Shown piece after piece: positions 11,817-24,387 of a stretch of DNA of 64,000 bases. The notes under the pieces were generated by a model, which was not told where the DNA came from, ran no database searches, and saw nothing but the letters and a program-made list of their open reading frames with translations. The position numbers were made by a program, and so were the translations under genes. This stretch comes from Prototheca cutis (taxonomy: Eukaryota; Chlorophyta; Trebouxiophyceae; Chlorellales; Chlorellaceae): contig BCIH01000011.1 of the NCBI GenBank assembly GCA_002897115.2, positions 93,472 through 157,471 of the forward strand, given 5' to 3'. Position 1 is the first letter of the stretch; each line of letters begins with the position of its first letter.

Positions 11817-14800
11817 TTACACAGCAGACACAGATGGTGTCACTTGACCAATGTCCAGGGTCACCAAGTTTACGCTGAAAGCCTGCACGGGCAGTGGGAA
11901 GGCGTCGGCAAGGCCCGAGAGCGATATCGTCTTGGGGGACACCTGCGCGGAAGTTGCATTACAGCAAGGGGGGTTTGCTGTGTCGCTCCATGTCCACACT
12001 ACGTGCAAGAATGCACCCACCACGCGTGCAGAGGGCACCAAGCAGTGCAATAATGACAGGCTGCAATGCCTTCAAGCAAACTCTCACAAACAGACCTAAA
12101 GAGAAAATCACCTTGGTAGGTTCGGCAAATGTGTTTTCGTCCTCGGGGTGCGCAGAAGACAGGTAAACATGCTGGCCTGTGAGATTGACCCCGGTGCCGC
12201 CTGCTATGCCACGCAGTTCCACGCTCACAACCTGAAAAAAAGGGAAGGTTTTTCTCTTGTTTTCATCAAACTTTTTCTAGGCTATTGTTGTTGATCAGGA
12301 GTGGGCAACCACTGCCCTCGTACCAGTGCATAGGAAGAAAGGTTGACAACCTTGAGCACCAGCTTGGTGCACTGCTCGTCCTGGCACGTCGTCGAAGCTG
12401 CAATCACGTCCTCGTGCAGCTGCAGATTGGAGTGAGGTGGTTTCGGGCAGTGTCCAGTTCATGCTAGACCCCTGCGAGAGATCCGATACAGCCCAGTTGT
12501 GAGCAACTGCTCTCCAAAAGAACACACATAAACATCCTACTGTGTAGAAGGGTCCGTTGACGACGGCAGTAGAAACATACTCCACGCCTTGCGTCTCTCG
12601 GAACAGACGCTGGACGTGGTAGGAGGGGATGCCAAACCACCGTGCGTTGTCAAACACAATCATGTTTGTGGGCCAAGGCCGATTGTTGGCGTTGACAAAC
12701 AGGGGGGCATACGCTGCCATGGGCACCGCCTCTGAGTTGCGCTCGAGACCCGTCATGAAAGCCGCCTCCGCCACCGCCCCTGTTGTCTCGGGGGGTAGGT
12801 TTTAGGTTTAGTTTTTTTGGGTGTGTGCNCGCTGCTGGGATTGAAATTTCAAGGCCGTTAAGGACTGGACACACATGCAGCCAGGGCGTTGCTGGCTCCC
12901 TACAGCGGCCTTGTTCAATCCAAACACTGTCCCCAGACATCCTCCAAACCATGCCCACGCACCGATGAGATTGCCCCAGCCGCCGCCGTCGGTAACGGCA
13001 TACTCTGAAGCAAACACAAAGTGCCCTGCCTGCGATCGATTTTAGTTTTGTTTTGCATGGTGGAGGGTTGGGTGCAGTCAGTCAGTGTCGCATCTCACCC
13101 ACGATCCTCGCTGTTGAAGCAAACAAGAAAAGCAAACAATATCTGCAGACACAAAACAACGCCACCAAGCAACTCAACCCCCCCAACATACACACCGCGG
13201 GGTCCCGGCCGTCAAAGGCAGTGCGTCGGTTGAATAGATCGCGGGGGTTGGTGTAGACATGCCAGTCAAAGAGATCGGTGGGCGCGCCTGCTCCCATGTC
13301 GCAGTTGCTGATGAGGCGCAGGCCCGGGTACCGGGCCCGCAGCGCGGCAAAGATGGCGAGGTAGTTGTTTAGATAGTAGGGTTTGCCGCAGTCTTCATTG
13401 CCGATGGCCACGTAGTTGAGCTGCCAGGGTTCCTGCCGGCCCATCGCCGCACGCACCGCGCCCCAACGGGTATCCGCGGCACCCGTCACAAACTCCACTG
13501 AATCCAGCGCGTCCTCGACATACGGCCAGATGTCGGCGCCCCGGATGCTGTCGGCATGTGCCACGCCGGCATTCAGCACCCAGATGGGCTCGGTACCTAG
13601 CTCCTCGGCCAGCTGCATGTACTCGTACAGCCCCAGGCCGTCGGTGGACCAGTACCCCCACACGCCATTCATGTGACCCCGGCGCTCCTCCAGCGGGCCC
13701 AGTGCCGCCTTCCAGTCAAAGCGGTCGACCAGCCAGTCGCCCTCCACATAGCAGCCCCCAGGGAAGCGCATGAACCTGTCTCAGGGACAGGTGTCGAACA
13801 GTTGCAGTCAGGGGGAAGATCCCGCTTGTGTCGTGCATTCTCCATCAGTCAGTCCCTTGCGTCTTCTGGAGGAGATCCATGCACGCAAAGACACAGGGAG
13901 ATGGAGAACAATGACCCCTGCAAACGCACGCTGGGTTGAGGGCCTTGAGTGCCGCCAGAAGATCTTCCCGAAAGGGCCAGGGGTTGATGTCACCCCTTGC
14001 AGCGGCACGCTCCACATTCTCAGTAGGAAACAGCGAAACGACATCCAGTATGACCGTATCATTGTTCACAGTGCTCGCATCAAAAGAAATCTGGAATCAT
14101 TCATTTTCGTTTTGAAGGGTGGGAGGGGGGGGCAAGGGATGAGGGTTGATCACGAGCGAGTCCAAGGAATCTTGCACGAATGTTCGCATGCAGCTAAACA
14201 TGAAAAGGACAACAGTGAAGACCACCGGTAAATCTCACCAGGAGGGTGCCTGTCGTGGTTGTATTCATGGGCCTGAGTTCTGCCGATAGACGCTGCCATT
14301 CAGGGCCGGTCACGGATCCCAGCGCTGCGGAGGCGAGCTNGACGACGTCATCCCCATCGAGTAGCGAGACGGTGAGGGACACGCCGCCGCCGTTTCTTCC
14401 CGCCCCAACACCCGCCAGACGGGCATGGAGGGAGAGGGTGTATGACGTGCCAGCACGCACTGCCACGCCCCAATATCCATGATTTTTGACCCCACCACGG
14501 CCAGTGGCAGCGGCACTCAGCGCCAGCGCATGCGGGTTTCCGGGGTTGAGTGGCTGATCCACCGAGATGGCGGTGCTGGTGCCGGGCAGAGCTTCCCACG
14601 CAACGATCAGACCAGCATCACTACGACAATGGGAGTGTTGTTCACTGAAAGGAGGGTGGAACGTGCTCCTGGCAGCTGGCTCAAGGGCGCATGCGTGCTT
14701 GAGCCAGCATCGCCTTGGCTTGACTGGAGGTCCATCCATTCATCGGTGGCCCCGCCACTCGAAAGCAAACATCTGCTCGTCCGTTGATCCCCCAAAACCA

Positions 14801-15378
14801 AAGCGATCCCAATAGACATTATTCGACTCACCTAGAAGATAGCCCGTCACCATGTGACCTTCTCAGAAGCTCGTCTTTGGAGTGAAAACTGCCGCTGGTG
14901 TTTAGGGCCGGGACGGGGATGGGGTCCAGGGCGTGGCGGTGTCGGCGAGCCAGTTCNGACAGGTCGACTGGAAACGGGCCGGGCCCATTGGCAGAGCCCG
15001 AGACGCCCGAGGCCCGGGCAATGGCGTCAAAACTCCGATCTTGAACCAGTTCAGCATACAAACCGCCATCACCGGCATGCCCAATCTGCAGCACGGTGCG
15101 TGCTCGTGACCAATGACCCTTACACACACCAGATCAGTACTCCAGCTTCAAAAACAGGCCGGGCGTGCAATACAGCTTTCTGTCAACCCGCCGCACATGC
15201 AACGGCACGAAAGGCGCACCTCTTCAAAGAAAATACCGTAGAGCGTCTTGCTGACGGGGTGTTTCACGGACAGGTCAAGCACGGCGGAGGCATTCCAAGT
15301 AGGCTGGCCGACACCGAGCCGGCCGGGCCGGGCGGCTCCCAGCCAGAACAGACCCAACAACAACACAAGGCGAAACAT
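11817..15378 (-). CDS. Alpha-L-arabinofuranosidase, glycoside hydrolase family 51, secreted
   Basis: GH51 enzymes release terminal arabinofuranose from arabinans, arabinoxylans and arabinogalactan proteins in the wall or secretory system. The ATG at 15378 starts a signal peptide (MFRLVLLLGLFWLGAARPG). Next come HPVSKTLYGIFFEE, typical of the GH51 N-terminus, and GHAGDGGLYAELVQDRSFD. A CBM4/9-like carbohydrate-binding stretch is at about 14260-14640 (GYWGVAVRAGTSYTLSLHAR). The catalytic barrel begins at MRFPGGCYVEGDWLVDRFDW (13771). The acid/base glutamate is in YVAIGNEDCGK (about 13395). The nucleophile glutamate is in FASEYAVTDGGGW (about 13005). The C-terminal beta domain includes VFDNARWFGIPSYHVQRLF. 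The stop is at 11817-11819. The layout matches plant ASD1-like enzymes. Several small exons have approximate borders. Role in the alga (own wall turnover or feeding on arabinosides) is inferred. Confidence 0.9.
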
Positions 15379-16128
15379 GGCAAGTGCAAACACAAGTCTC
15401 AAGTGCACTGGGCGTGGCCAGGCGTTGATCCGTCCCTTTCAACGCGGGACCTCGATCCGACAGGTTTCGGAACTTTTTGAGATTCCGTCATTCTCGGGCC
15501 CCCCCCCCCCCCCCCCCCCACCCACACACGCACGTGACAAGGGAAACCGGCAGATCCCCCCATCCCCCCAAGCACAGCCGTGAATTGTTCATTAAATCTG
15601 TGACATCCAATCCATGCCTGCAAGCGATCCACGCAGTCAGGACTTGCCAGAGAAACCCTTGATCATTGCCTGTGCCCTAGTTGATCCCATGAAACGACTA
15701 CTGTCCTACGGCATGTGCAAATATGTACGTTGGCCCAACGCCGCACAGGCACCATGCACAGAGCCCAGCTGACTGCTTCCGGTTGCGTGTGCCTGTTTCA
15801 GACACTACCTAGGTGAGTCCACCGGGCAGCAGTGGGCAGCGTGTGACCATCAAAGCGTCCCCTCTTGGACCCTCCCCCGCCTTGAAGACAAGCGAATGGG
15901 TGGCTCCCAGTGGTCTGTACTAATGAAAAATGCCGCCCATTCCTGCCCCCAGATGGAGCTCTGCCACGACAGCACATTCGGGACCAGCGCCATCCCCTGG
16001 CCCGCACACCACCCAAAATTTCCCTAATCCCACTCTCCTGCCTTCCCCTCACCATCCCTCACTCGCCGCCGTGCTGTCATGTCTAACAAAGGAAATTGTA
16101 AAGAGTGAGAACAGAAAGCCGTAGGCCC
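15379..16128. other. Intergenic region between GH51 and SmD1 genes
   Basis: This holds the upstream region of the arabinofuranosidase gene and the 3' flank of SmD1, both minus-strand. A long poly-C run lies at about 15500-15519. No gene was recognised. Confidence 0.4.
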
Positions 16129-16716
16129 TCATGGCCGACCACGGCCGCGGCCCATCACCCGCCGCTTACCACGACCCCGGCCCGCGGCAGCACGCTCTGG
16201 CCGCTTTGGCCGGGTCTTGGCCTGGTCAAGGTCCACCAGCAGGGTGTCCAGGTTGAGGGAGTCAGGGAGGATGTAGTACCGGATGGTACTGCCACGGATG
16301 GACATCTGGTCCAGGGACACGGGGCTGCCGCCCTTGGGCACCAGCTTGACGGTCTTCAAGTGCGTGTTCATGGCCACGTCCACACCTGCATGTCGTGGGG
16401 GGATTGGGCCGTGTCGCCAGGAGTCATGACCGGCACCACCTCACGAGACCCGGCACGATGAGCGCCGACAGCCAGCCCGGAGAGCACCCCACGTACCTGT
16501 GATGGTGCCCTGCACCACCGTGCCGTTCTTCAGCTCAATCTGCACCTTCTCATTCGACAGCTTCATCAAGAATCTGGATGAGGTATGGAATGGGAATACT
16601 GTGTCATGGCGCGGCAGGAGCTCGTCGGCGCGGAGGGCCCATGCCCATGCTCGCGGGCTGCCTGCTGCACACCTCCTCGCCAGAGGCCAATGCGCCTACC
16701 TGACCAGCTTCACCAT
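16129..16716 (-). CDS. Small nuclear ribonucleoprotein SmD1
   Basis: SmD1 is a core ring protein of spliceosomal snRNPs. The model has three exons: MVKLVR (16699-16716), then [20 protein letters not shown] with the Sm1 motif, then [15 protein letters not shown] and the Sm2 motif [15 protein letters not shown]. The C-terminal tail is rich in RG and GRGRG repeats, the usual site of arginine dimethylation and SMN-type binding. The total is about 115 residues, normal for SmD1. Splice phases fit exactly and the stop is at 16129-16131. It is head-to-head with the RMD1-like gene. Confidence 0.95.
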
Positions 16717-17214
16717 CTTGTCAGTCGTACGCTAGACTCCAAAAATGTGCAAATTTCTAATCGAGTGAATAGACCGTGCCCCAGGAGCCTCGCTCGGCCC
16801 GGCCGGGCACCGAAAGGACGAGTCCTGCTGGCGGTGCTGGCTTCCCCACCAAAGTTTCCGCGCGATCACTGAGGCGGGCGGGCAGACGCAGGGAGACCGC
16901 CTATGCCATACAATACAGTAAATGCCGGGGTGGATCGGGAATGCCGCAGGTGTGGGCAGCTTGGCACGCTCCAGATGGGGGGTTGGGAAAAAGCTTGGGG
17001 CGGGCGGGGACATTTCCACGTCGCGATCCGCCTCCCTCGCATGGAGCCCAGGGCCCCCTCCTTCCCTGGTCTTATCCCGGAGTGCCCGGGCACGCTCACT
17101 TTTCGCTGCGGCCGCGCTCTTTTACTTTGTGCTATCCACAGTGAGACAAGCATCGTGCCCATGCTGGAGTTTACGTGACGAGGGTCCGCGCCCGTCGGGG
17201 CCAGACTGCCGGCT
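16717..17214. promoter_or_regulatory. Divergent intergenic region, SmD1 / RMD1-like
   Basis: About 500 bp separate the two opposite start codons and must hold both promoters. No specific element was identified. Confidence 0.4.
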
Positions 17215-18751
17215 ATGGAGGCCTCGCCCTTTGAGAGTGCCGAGGGCCTGCAGGTCACGGTGGAGGCCATATCGGTGGAACCTCTGGCCAACGTCGCGGT
17301 AGATGATGATTCCAGCCAGCGCAGCAAATCCGTCCCCTCCCTGCGGGAGCTGCGGGTGAGGCTTTGCAGTTGTAGGGTTTCAGGGGGGCCAGGGTTGGTC
17401 TGCAGGGGTGAGTGGCACATGTCGTTTCCTTCCAGGGGCCTAGTCTGTCATGTCAAGGCCCCGTACGTCGTCAATACTGTCAACGTGTTCGTTTTATGCT
17501 GGCCAACGGCTTGGGTCAGCCTTTAAACCGCCCTGCCCTCTCTGAAACAAACCCATGTGCAGCGGTTGCCGTCGTCGTCGGCGGTGGGCCGACCACTGGG
17601 CAGGGTGGTGTCCCTGGGTCCCGGGTGGAGCCAACCCCTCGCGGACGACCCCCCCGCGCTGGCAGCACTCGACACCACCGGCGTCGTCGTCCCCGCACAA
17701 CCACCACCGGCGGTACCACTGCAGTACCAGGGCCTGGGCCAATCTGTCCGGGTTCACAGCTACTGCGTGGCAGACGGCTTTGACCGTGGGGCGCTGCAGG
17801 ACGCCATCCTGCGACGCAGTGTGACCCTGCGAGCGTACCAGGACGTGTTGTGCATGCAGTACCGCCGCGGCGGCGGTACCACGCGCGGCTACGCCGACAT
17901 TTTCTTTTTCGATTCGGGCGTGGTGGTGTTTTGGGGTCTGGACACGGACGCTGAGCGGTACATTTTAGATGAGTTGGTGCTGCCCAGCGTCGAAGCGCCA
18001 CTGCCGGCCAACCGCATCGAGCGGGACCGGCTGACCGTGACCTATTCTGCACATGGTTCTGCCTGCATCGAGGATGACGAGATCCGGCTGCACTGGGGCC
18101 GAGCCGAAGACCCAGCCGTCAAGCTTGCTGTGTCGTTTGCCCTGGCCGAGTCAACAAAGCTCTCAGTCTTTGAAGAAGACCTCCGCAGCCTCGGAAAATC
18201 GTTGTCGTACCTGCCGGCCATGCTCGCCGGTGACTTGTGGTTCATAATGGGTTGGGAGTGGGTGGGTAGGTGATTTGTAGTTTGCTTTATTTTATCCATG
18301 AAAAGAACGTGTCTCCACCTCCTCAAACAGAGTAGCCCCCCGAAACGCTCACACACATGCAGATAAGGGCGAGATTGACGTGAGCGGGCGGGCAGTGATG
18401 CAGCTGGTGGGACGGCTGTTCCTGCAACAGGGCAGCGTGAACCTCCTGACGGCAATCCTCGATACGCCCGGCGCTCTGGACGACGCGGATGATGCCGTGG
18501 GCACGCTCTATCGCAGCCTGTTTGACTACCTGGAAATCGTGCAGCGCATGACGCTGTTGAACGATCGGTTTGGCGTGCTTCGCGAAATGCTGGATATTCT
18601 GCGTCAGCAAAGCCATGATGCGTACGCCGAAATCCTGGAGAAGGCTGTCATCTGGCTCGTGGGAATTTGTTCATTGCTGGCGTTTTGCCAGCTGCTTGCG
18701 GTGTTGTTTGGCTACGAGGCAGGCCACCATGCCAAGCACGCTGGCCTATGA
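17215..18751 (+). CDS. RMD1-like DUF155 membrane protein
   Basis: The protein belongs to the DUF155/RMD1 family, which includes yeast Rmd1, Arabidopsis RETARDED ROOT GROWTH and human RMND1, mostly mitochondrial and linked to organelle translation. Exon 1 (17215-17355) is acidic and unconserved. Exon 2 (from 17562) contains SVRVHSYCVADGFDRGAL and the family core YADIFFFDSGVVVFWGLD, followed by DEIRLHWGRAEDPAVKLAVS. Exon 3 (from 18364) has LFDYLEIVQRMTLLNDRFGV and LEKAVIWLVGICSLLAFC, a C-terminal membrane segment. The stop is at 18749-18751. Introns at 17356-17561 and 18239-18363 keep phase. The N-terminus does not look like a strong transit peptide, so location is uncertain; other family members sit in vacuolar or nuclear-periphery membranes. 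Confidence 0.85.
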
Positions 18752-19134
18752 TGAAGCAAGGGCCACCTGCTCCTTTTTATTCTGAACCCAAAAGGAACGG
18801 AACTTGGCAGCCATCCCTTCTCTTGGCTTGTTTTGCCGGAAACCCTTTTCATGCCTGCCTAGCAGCAAGTCGCAAGCCAGGTGTCCCATTGCGGCACCAG
18901 CCATCGGTCAATAAAATGCTGGTCGGGCATGCAATGCAACAAGAATGCAATCATCCGAGAGGGTGGCTGGTGAGAGAGCGCCGCCTGCAATGCGGCGACG
19001 AGCTCAGANCCCGGATGTTTGGCGAGAAAATATGAACAGCAGCAGCAGCGACGCCGCCCGCCATCACCTGCTCATTAGGGGAGTAGAGAATGCTCGACCC
19101 CCATGACGACACATTCTTCCTTCCACTTTCCAAC
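18752..19134. other. Convergent intergenic region
   Basis: 3' flanks of the RMD1-like gene (+) and the site-1 protease gene (-). An N lies at 19010. No gene is seen. Confidence 0.4.
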
Positions 19135-22100
19135 CTAGACCTGGGCCTCAGCGTGCCGTTGGCCTTGCTGCAGCGCGCGGCTGATGCCACCGAGGCTGCG
19201 TCGCCGTTTGACCCCGTTGCTCGGGGTGCTGCCGCCGGCACCGACGCGTCGCTGCCGCCGGCGGCCAAAGAATAGGAGGGCCATGGCCAGCACCACGATG
19301 CAGCCCAGCAGTGGCAGGACATAGGATGCCCGAGATACTTGCACACCCGGCAGCACAGGGTTGATGCGTTGCNCGACGGGCGTGGTATCGTTGTACTCCG
19401 CAGTTCCTGGATTTGATTTGTGCGGAGCATGGAGGGGGAGGCCAGGTGGATGTCGCTGGAAAAGAAGGGATGGCAATGCCATGCACTTTCCAAGGCCATC
19501 TCAACTGTGACAGTTCTGGAATATTCTACAGGTCGATCTGGCACAAGCACAGACACCACAGACCAGCAGCAGCCAGTGTAGTAGTAGACGCACTAGCTCC
19601 CTTTTTCTTCCAGTCCCACATAAAACGAGCAAGCTCGCTCCACTGTTAACATCCAACGACATTGACACCCGAAATCTCCATCTTTTCCTCAACATCCAGC
19701 CGCACCCTGGGCGTCTTGTTGACTTGGCATCGTCGTGTTAACTGCCTCCAAGTCCAGAGGGTGGCCCACCGGTCGTAGCAGCTTGGCGGCGGTTGAATTC
19801 ACGTCTCTCTCGGTACCAATGACGGCGGGCGTGCCTTTCACTGCGCTGCCAACCTCGCCCACCATGTCAGAGCCTCCAGTCACGACCGGGAATGGCACGA
19901 GCTCCGAGGGACAGCTGTCGAGTTTTCATGGCACATGGGCGGCGGTGTGAGGGGGTGCAGCAGACCCGCTGGTCACTGGCACAACCCACGCATCAATCTT
20001 CCACCTCTGATCAAACCCTACAACATTGCGCGCACCTGATGGTGTGCCCGAGCACACGTGAGATGGCTTTAAAGTCGTAGTCTGCCCGGCGCTTGGGCAG
20101 TGGCTCCGTGGATTTCAATGGCTCCATGATTGCCGGCCTGGATGCTGTTAGGATACCGGCCTCATCCTGCAGAATTTTGCATGTGGATGTATGTGTTTGG
20201 GAGGGGGTGTGTGGTTGCGGAGTGCATGCAAGGAAGGGCTCCCTTCCTTGCTGAGCTGGCCTGACGTTGGGAGTCTGACAGCTCAGGGCAGCTGCATCTC
20301 TCCTCTGCACCGCCGTCTTCTCACACCTGCAATCCCAGGATCCTCCACCCACGCCCCCAAACACATCAAAGCACCTTTGCCGCAAAGGCCAGCAGGCCAT
20401 CCAGCAGGTCCCAGCAAGGTGGCCCGGCGGGATGGCTGGAGTCGAGGCAGTTGGAATCTCCAAACACAGACACGGTGCCGTTGCCTGCGGGGAGCATTGC
20501 CAGCACTGGCGGTGCTGGCTGGCCCTCCTTGGCACCACGATCGGAATAATAGAGCCAAGCTCCTGCCGGTGCTGCCGCCACGCCCGTCGCCGATTGCAGC
20601 TCCAGCTTGACTTTGTGTGCTGGCGAAGCAGTCGCGATGTGGGTGCTGATGCTTCCATTGTCCATGGGATTGCGACCACCATTTTCATCATCTCCCCTTG
20701 GGACTTCAACGTAGCCTTCCAGAACCGGGGACCCCAGGGCCAAGCCGTAGGGCGCCAAAAGGTCGTTGAGTGCGGGGACGTTGGACCCACCGGTGGCTGC
20801 TTCCCACCAGCTTCTCGTGTTGTCGTCGTAAAATCTCAGGCTCTTGACCGTCTCCTCGTCGTACCAATCGGCAAACACGATCAGCCCAAGGCCTTCCTGC
20901 ATAACATCAACCCGCAGCTTTTCCACTTCTTCCTTGAAAAATTCCTCCTCGGGGTCGACCACCAGCAGCGCCGCATACTGGTGGAATGGGTGGGGTGAGG
21001 ATATTTCGGTTCAGATTAAACAGATTGAATTTCCTTGTTGCTGTTCAATGTGTGCAAGCACAATCTGGCAGTACCACGGCTGCAGTTCCAAGAACAATGG
21101 CTGCGCTCCTCTGTGGACAAGCACCCACCCACCAAAACACACACGCGCGCGCGCGCGCGCGACGTCTGCACATGCAACGAATAGTAACCCAAAACCCACG
21201 GAAGAACTGGTTACCTGGGACGCATCAAAGCAGGTCAGCGGCGTTCCCAGAATCTCCAAAAAATATCCGGCATCCCTGATGTGTTTTTGGGAGAAGGGGA
21301 GAAGGGTTTTGGATGACGCACGTTTTCTATGATCCTGGCCCCACAGGAGAGAACCAAGCAGCGCTGCCCTCACATATGACCTCACCCCCTGAAACCCCCC
21401 CAACAGGAAGGAAGAAAGAAAGAAAGGAAGGAAGGAAGAAAGAAAGTATGTAAGTAAGTAAGTGCATACAAACGAACCCCTGTACCTCAGGTGATCAAAG
21501 AGGCCATGGAAGTTGTTGTAAGGATGGTCGCTGTGCCAGTCCAGGAAGTCTGCCTTGTTGGCCAGATCGTCGCGAGGAATGTAGGCGGGCGGATAGGCAA
21601 TCGAATGGAACTGATCCCACAGCAATCGTTTCTCCCTACATTGGGGGGACGGGGGGTTACTTGGTGCCGATAGAGTGAGAGTTTCAGAGGACGATCGATC
21701 GCTCCTGACACACGCACAGAATACAAACAGATACATAGACAGAATACAGACGCACACCAACAGCAGTGAACCAAGCCCACCTTGGGGGCGTGGGGATGAG
21801 CGGGATGGTCAGGGGAATATCGACGACAGAGGTCAGATTCGTCCCCCCGGCAGCGCCCCGGCTGTCGGGAGAATGGACGGTGAGGGTGACGATTCCCCTT
21901 GCGACAGCTGGTGCGTTGACCCCGCGGCGTACGCGAATGGTTAGACCCAGGTGCCCCGACCAGGGCCACAATCCTCCCGCTGGGGGTGCAATCGCGACGT
22001 CTAGTAGGTTCCCTGGCTCGTTCAGGGACTTGAATGCTGGTTCGGGGTCGGTCGCCACCCAGCCCACGAGCCCCATGCCATTGAGCAGGGTCAGGTTGAC

Positions 22101-24387
22101 CAGGGTGGGCATGGCACCCGTGTACAGCGGCTGCCGGCAGTGCGGCCAGGCGTAGGGACAGTCAGTCCAGTCGAGCTCGGCTGGGTGGGCTGTGACCCGC
22201 GGACGGGCAGACAGCTCGGCGAGCGCTGCCACCGAGCGTTCCAGAGCCACGCGCCCCGCGCCCTGCTCGTACACCGGCACCCCTGGGAGCCGCTCAGCGC
22301 CGGCAAGCAGTGCCTGCTTCAGCATCCCCGGGTTGAACGGACGCCGGCGGGGCGGGTGCGAATCATGCTTGACAGCCGTGACGGCCAACTTTGCGTCGGC
22401 TCCGGAGGATCCATTGGTGGCACCTGTTGCGCCGAGCGGCAAGTCTGAAGCGATACCATCCACAGCATCACCACCACCACTATGAAGCAGGCTGCTGGCA
22501 AGAAGGCCCACGACGCCCGTGACGACGGGCGAGGCGACGCTTGTGCCAGAGAGCATGCGACAGCCGTCGCCACGTGGCTGCGACCCCCGCACATTCCGGC
22601 CGTAGGCCACGACGTCTGGCTTGGGGGTTCCCACGCCTGTGGGCAGACCCCAGGACGTAAAACCCCGGGAAGAAAACGTGGCGATAGCATCGGTATAATC
22701 CACCGCACCAACACCAACCACATCTCGCTGGTCGCCAGGGTTGTTCAGCGTGCCATGCGCGGGGCCATCATTGCCAATGGCCGAAACCATGGCGATGCCA
22801 GAAGCCGTCACTTCAAGCACCTTGTCCACAAATGGTGCGTCCAGGTAGTCAGGCCCACCTGTTTGTTGGGTTTTTGGAGGGGGAAGGAGGGGTATTTTTG
22901 CTTTTGTTGGGGAAGAGGTTGCTCGCGCCTTTGTTGTCCTTGGTCTTATGTACTCCATACATGCATTTGGGGTTTGGCACCTCAACCCAGTGTTGGGGCC
23001 TCCCCAGGCTCAACCTGCCATCAACCCCACCCCAGCACCCACCGATGGACAGGTTGACGACATCGATGCCGGTTGCAATGGCGTAGTTAAAGGCGTCCAG
23101 GAACCAAGAGGTGTAGGACACCTGGTCATTGGTAAACACCCGAAAGACATAGACCTCNACATCCGGCGCCAGACCAGGGCAGGCGGTGCAAGTGCCGGCA
23201 ATCACGCCTGCCACAAAGCTTCCGTGTCCCAACCCGTCATCCAGCGTCGGCTCGTGCGTCCAATTCGTCCTTTCCCTGCGCCATAGTTGTTGTTTGGGGA
23301 TGGGATCTTTTAGCTCTGGAAAGGTCAGGAGGCCTCGAGTCGGTCCTTGCAACCATTCAACTCCCGGCCCTCCAATAACACACCCACGAACGAAAAGCCA
23401 ACCATCAACTCACTTGACGTTGCGGATGTGGGGGTGGTCGGCACGCAGACCGGTGTCAAAGATGCCCACTTTGACCCCGGAGCCCGTCACACCCCGCGCC
23501 CAGAGCGCCGGCGCGCCCATCCGGTCCGTCAGAACTTCGCCTGCCTCCAGCAACTCCCGCACAGGGAGCGTGCTGTTGGGCACGGAGGGGTCCAGTTCAA
23601 ACGACGACCGTGTGCGCAGGCGCCCGGGGGGTTTTGTTACGCTTGCTGCTGCGGCGGCGCGGGGGCCCCGCACCACGCCGTCCGCATGCACATCCCGGAA
23701 CCCCGGAAGCCGCCGTCGCAGCTGGGCCTGCGTTTGTTTATTTTAAGTTGGGGGTGTGCGGGGTTTACAGCAATACCCTCTCGACCACCACAATCATGTC
23801 ACCACCACCAACGCCCAACGCACCTCGATCCTGGGCACGTCCTGTGGCCGGGCTCGGATGACAGCAAAGTCGGTGGGCAGGGTTTGGGCGGCGGCCGGGC
23901 GGGGCTGCCACGCCCAGTCCAGGCCCGAGCCCTGCAGACCTTGGCGCAGTCCCCGCTCCAGCTCGGCCATCGGCTGGTACTCGGACAGTCGGACAATAAA
24001 GGGGGACAGGCTGGGGGCCCAGGGCTTTTCCTGGGCCACAGCAGGGCACACATCCGGGCCGGGCTCGGTCTGGCCTCGTGCCCAGGGCAGCTGGTGCCAC
24101 GCTGCTGCCTGGAGATCGCATGCCTGCATCCATTGGTAGGTTGGGCATACGACATATCACTGGGGAAGCCTTGATACACCTGGGACCAGCTGGCTCTTGA
24201 GGTGCAGGCACGGCACGGTACCAGAAGAGAGCACCCCCACCAGACCCTCGGTTTCAAAAAGCGCATGCGGTAGAGCCGAGCACACACTCACTCCCGGTGT
24301 CCCTAGGCTGTAATGTACGCAGCAAGACAATGCCGCCAGAATGAGGGCGCAGGATCTCCGGCGTAAGGCCGTGCTGGGCGGCGCCAT
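19135..24387 (-). CDS. Site-1 protease (SKI-1/MBTPS1-like subtilase), membrane-bound
   Basis: Site-1 protease is a Golgi subtilisin-like enzyme that cleaves membrane-bound transcription factors and other secretory clients. The ATG at 24387 starts a signal peptide ([20 protein letters not shown]). The prodomain follows ([20 protein letters not shown]). All four active-site elements are visible: Asp in KVGIFDTGL (about 23455), His in [12 protein letters not shown] (about 23228), oxyanion Asn in SAIGNDGP (about 22775) and Ser in [12 protein letters not shown] (about 22545). The long luminal region includes [19 protein letters not shown] and [18 protein letters not shown], typical of MBTPS1. A C-terminal membrane helix ([19 protein letters not shown]) precedes a basic cytosolic tail that ends at 19135. 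Introns hold a CG-dinucleotide tract and a polypurine tract. Borders of some C-terminal exons are approximate. Confidence 0.9.
21143..21161. repeat. CG dinucleotide tract
   Basis: An alternating CG tract of about 19 bp in an intron of the site-1 protease gene, with Z-DNA-forming composition. Confidence 0.8.
21406..21447. repeat. Polypurine GGAA/GAAA tract
   Basis: About 40 bp of pure A/G repeats followed by GTAA repeats, in an intron of the site-1 protease gene. Confidence 0.85.
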
